Source: an uncultured Bradyrhizobium sp. (lineage in GTDB: Bacteria; Pseudomonadota; Alphaproteobacteria; Rhizobiales; Xanthobacteraceae). Taken from it: a DNA stretch of 64,000 nt. The stretch covers positions 1-64,000 of the forward strand of contig NZ_CAKZJO010000042.1 of assembly GCF_936943645.1 (NCBI RefSeq), given 5' to 3'. Position 1 is the stretch's first letter, and each line of letters starts with the position of its first letter. The notes under the pieces were generated by a model. The model was not told the DNA's origin and ran no database searches. It saw nothing but the letters and a program-made list of their open reading frames with translations. Position numbers and translations under genes: made by a program. Below, piece after piece: positions 62,787-64,000 of this stretch.

Positions 62787-64000
62787 GTGCACGCCCTACG
62801 CCCGCTGCTTCGCAAATCCTTGTTCAACCTGTTCGCTGCGACGCTCGCCTGTGCCGCGCTGCTTGCGCCGCGCGCGGCGAGCGCCGAAGCGCTGCTGCTG
62901 ATCGAGGCCGATAGCGGCAAGGTGTTGCAGGCCGATAATGCGACGGTTCCCTGGTATCCTGCCTCCGTCACCAAGATCATGACGGCCTATGTGACGCTGA
63001 AGGCGGTCAAGGACGGCCGGCTGACGCTGGACACGCTGCTCACGGTGTCGCCGACGGCCGCCTCGCAATCGCCCTCGAAGATGGGGTTCCGTCCGGGAAC
63101 GCAGCTCACGGTCGACAACGCGCTGAAGATGATGATGGTCAAGTCGGCGAACGACATGGCCGTGGTGCTGGCCGAAGGCGTCGGCGGCTCGATCGACGGC
63201 TTCTCGGCGATGATGAACGATACCGCGCGAAAGCTCGGCATGACGCAGACCAGCTACGTCAATCCGAACGGCCTGCCCGCCGACGGCCAGATCACCTCGG
63301 CGCGCGACCTCGGCATCCTCGCGCGCTCGTTCCTGCGCGACCTGCCGGAATACGAATATTTCGTGCACATCCCGGCCATCCGCTTCGGCAAGCGCATCAC
63401 CGGCAATTTCAACAAGCTGATCGGCCGTTATCCCGGCGCCGATGGCTTCAAGACCGGCTTCATCTGCGCATCTGGCTACAATCTCGTGGCGTCGGCCACG
63501 CGCAACGGCCGCCGGCTGATCGCGGTGGTGCTCGGCTCCACTTCCGGCACGGCGCGCGCGGTGAAGGCGGCGCAGCTGCTGGAGCGCGGCTTCAGCCAGG
63601 ATAATCTGACGTGGCTGCGCCCTTCGCTCGGCACGGTCGAGAACCTCGTGCCGGTCGACGCCTCGCCGCCGAACCTGCGCGACGAGATGTGCGGGCCCCA
63701 TCGCAAGCGGCCGGCCAGCGACGACGACGATGCACTGATTGCGGCCAATGGCAGCCCGTCGGGATCGGCCTCCGCGACCGGCGGCGAAGCCCAGGTCACC
63801 TTCTTCACCGCCGGCCTGCAGCCGCCGCTGATGAAGGCCTCCGAGCTGATGGCCTCGGCGCCGGCGGCGGCCGAGCCCGTGCTGGTCTATACCGGCCCGA
63901 CCCGCACCGGCACCGCCCTGATCGCGGCGGTCGCGGCCGACGCCGACCAGCAGGCGGCGTCCAAGCCGCGTGGCAAGAAGTCGCGCGTGGCCAAGAAGCC
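62787..64000 (+). CDS. D-alanyl-D-alanine carboxypeptidase, partial (right edge)
   Basis: A serine-type penicillin-binding protein of the DacA family that trims the last D-Ala from peptidoglycan stems. The frame starts at GTG 62787 and runs off the window with at least 404 residues. A signal peptide (L-F-N-L-F-A-A-T-L-A-C-A-A-L-L-A, cleavage near A-S-A) leads into the catalytic motifs S-V-T-K at 60-63, S-A-N at 120-122 and K-T-G at 222-224. Beyond about 285 the sequence becomes low-complexity and variable, as in Rhizobiales DacA-like proteins with a C-terminal tail. It is on the same strand as ndvA, 189 bases later. Confidence 0.9.
   Translation, partial: MHALRPLLRKSLFNLFAATLACAALLAPRAASAEALLLIEADSGKVLQADNATVPWYPASVTKIMTAYVTLKAVKDGRLTLDTLLTVSPTAASQSPSKMGFRPGTQLTVDNALKMMMVKSANDMAVVLAEGVGGSIDGFSAMMNDTARKLGMTQTSYVNPNGLPADGQITSARDLGILARSFLRDLPEYEYFVHIPAIRFGKRITGNFNKLIGRYPGADGFKTGFICASGYNLVASATRNGRRLIAVVLGSTSGTARAVKAAQLLERGFSQDNLTWLRPSLGTVENLVPVDASPPNLRDEMCGPHRKRPASDDDDALIAANGSPSGSASATGGEAQVTFFTAGLQPPLMKASELMASAPAAAEPVLVYTGPTRTGTALIAAVAADADQQAASKPRGKKSRVAKK

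Overview
The window looks like a chromosomal segment of a GC-rich alphaproteobacterium, most likely Bradyrhizobium or a close relative (inference from gene families, gene order and the many extragenic palindromic repeats; no rRNA or other marker gene is present). It holds about 52 protein genes, mostly metabolism and transport, with no tRNA, rRNA, CRISPR array, transposase or phage gene that I can see. Long ORFs opposite many genes are GC-rich shadows and were left out.

Layout. 0-5.3 kb: two amidohydrolases and a Rieske ferredoxin in one minus-strand operon, a CinA C-terminal-domain protein, a DUF1488-like protein and AMP nucleosidase. 5.5-8.6 kb: a type I secretion pair (adaptor plus ABC exporter). 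8.9-18.6 kb: a GlsB-like membrane protein, then a Dpp/Opp-type ABC transporter operon whose two ATPase genes are separated by an AtzE-like amidase and a 65-residue AtzG-like partner, with two paralogous binding proteins transcribed divergently. 18.9-28.9 kb: a CHASE2 cyclase, a 2,100-residue FecR/VCBS/LamG surface protein with a type I secretion C terminus, and, across a 0.6 kb AT-richer divergent region, a LapG-like (BTLCP) periplasmic cysteine protease. 29-37.1 kb: an LprI-like secreted protein and a branched-chain-type ABC transporter (livHMGF plus binding protein) carrying an acyl-CoA ligase. 37.3-50.3 kb: an ABC-2-like exporter pair, a metallo-hydrolase-like protein, an amidohydrolase, a cupin, an M29 aminopeptidase, a PcaB/adenylosuccinate-lyase-family enzyme, a winged-helix/TPR regulator and several hypothetical proteins. 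50.4-64 kb: two nitronate monooxygenase paralogues around an acyl-CoA synthetase and a thioesterase-like protein, aspartate ammonia-lyase, a DedA/YqaA-like protein, a HisE-like protein, a small Gly/Tyr-rich secreted protein, an NMT1-like binding protein, the glucan exporter NdvA and, running off the right edge, a D-Ala-D-Ala carboxypeptidase.

The part most worth attention is the secreted giant protein and what may act with it: type I exporter (5.5-8.6 kb), FecR/VCBS/LamG protein (21.3-27.6 kb), CHASE2 cyclase directly downstream of it, and BTLCP protease divergent from it. Together they resemble a LapA/LapG-like retained-adhesin system, but with a FecR-type N-terminal module and a cyclase in place of the c-di-GMP receptor LapD. 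This is a hypothesis from domain content and proximity only. The AtzE/AtzG-like pair inside a peptide ABC operon is the second point of interest.

Intergenic regions carry at least eight types of long imperfect palindromes, several present twice, often downstream of genes. Start sites were moved inward from the longest ORF wherever the upstream translation was clearly non-coding or a ribosome binding site decided it; two of these starts are TTG or GTG.
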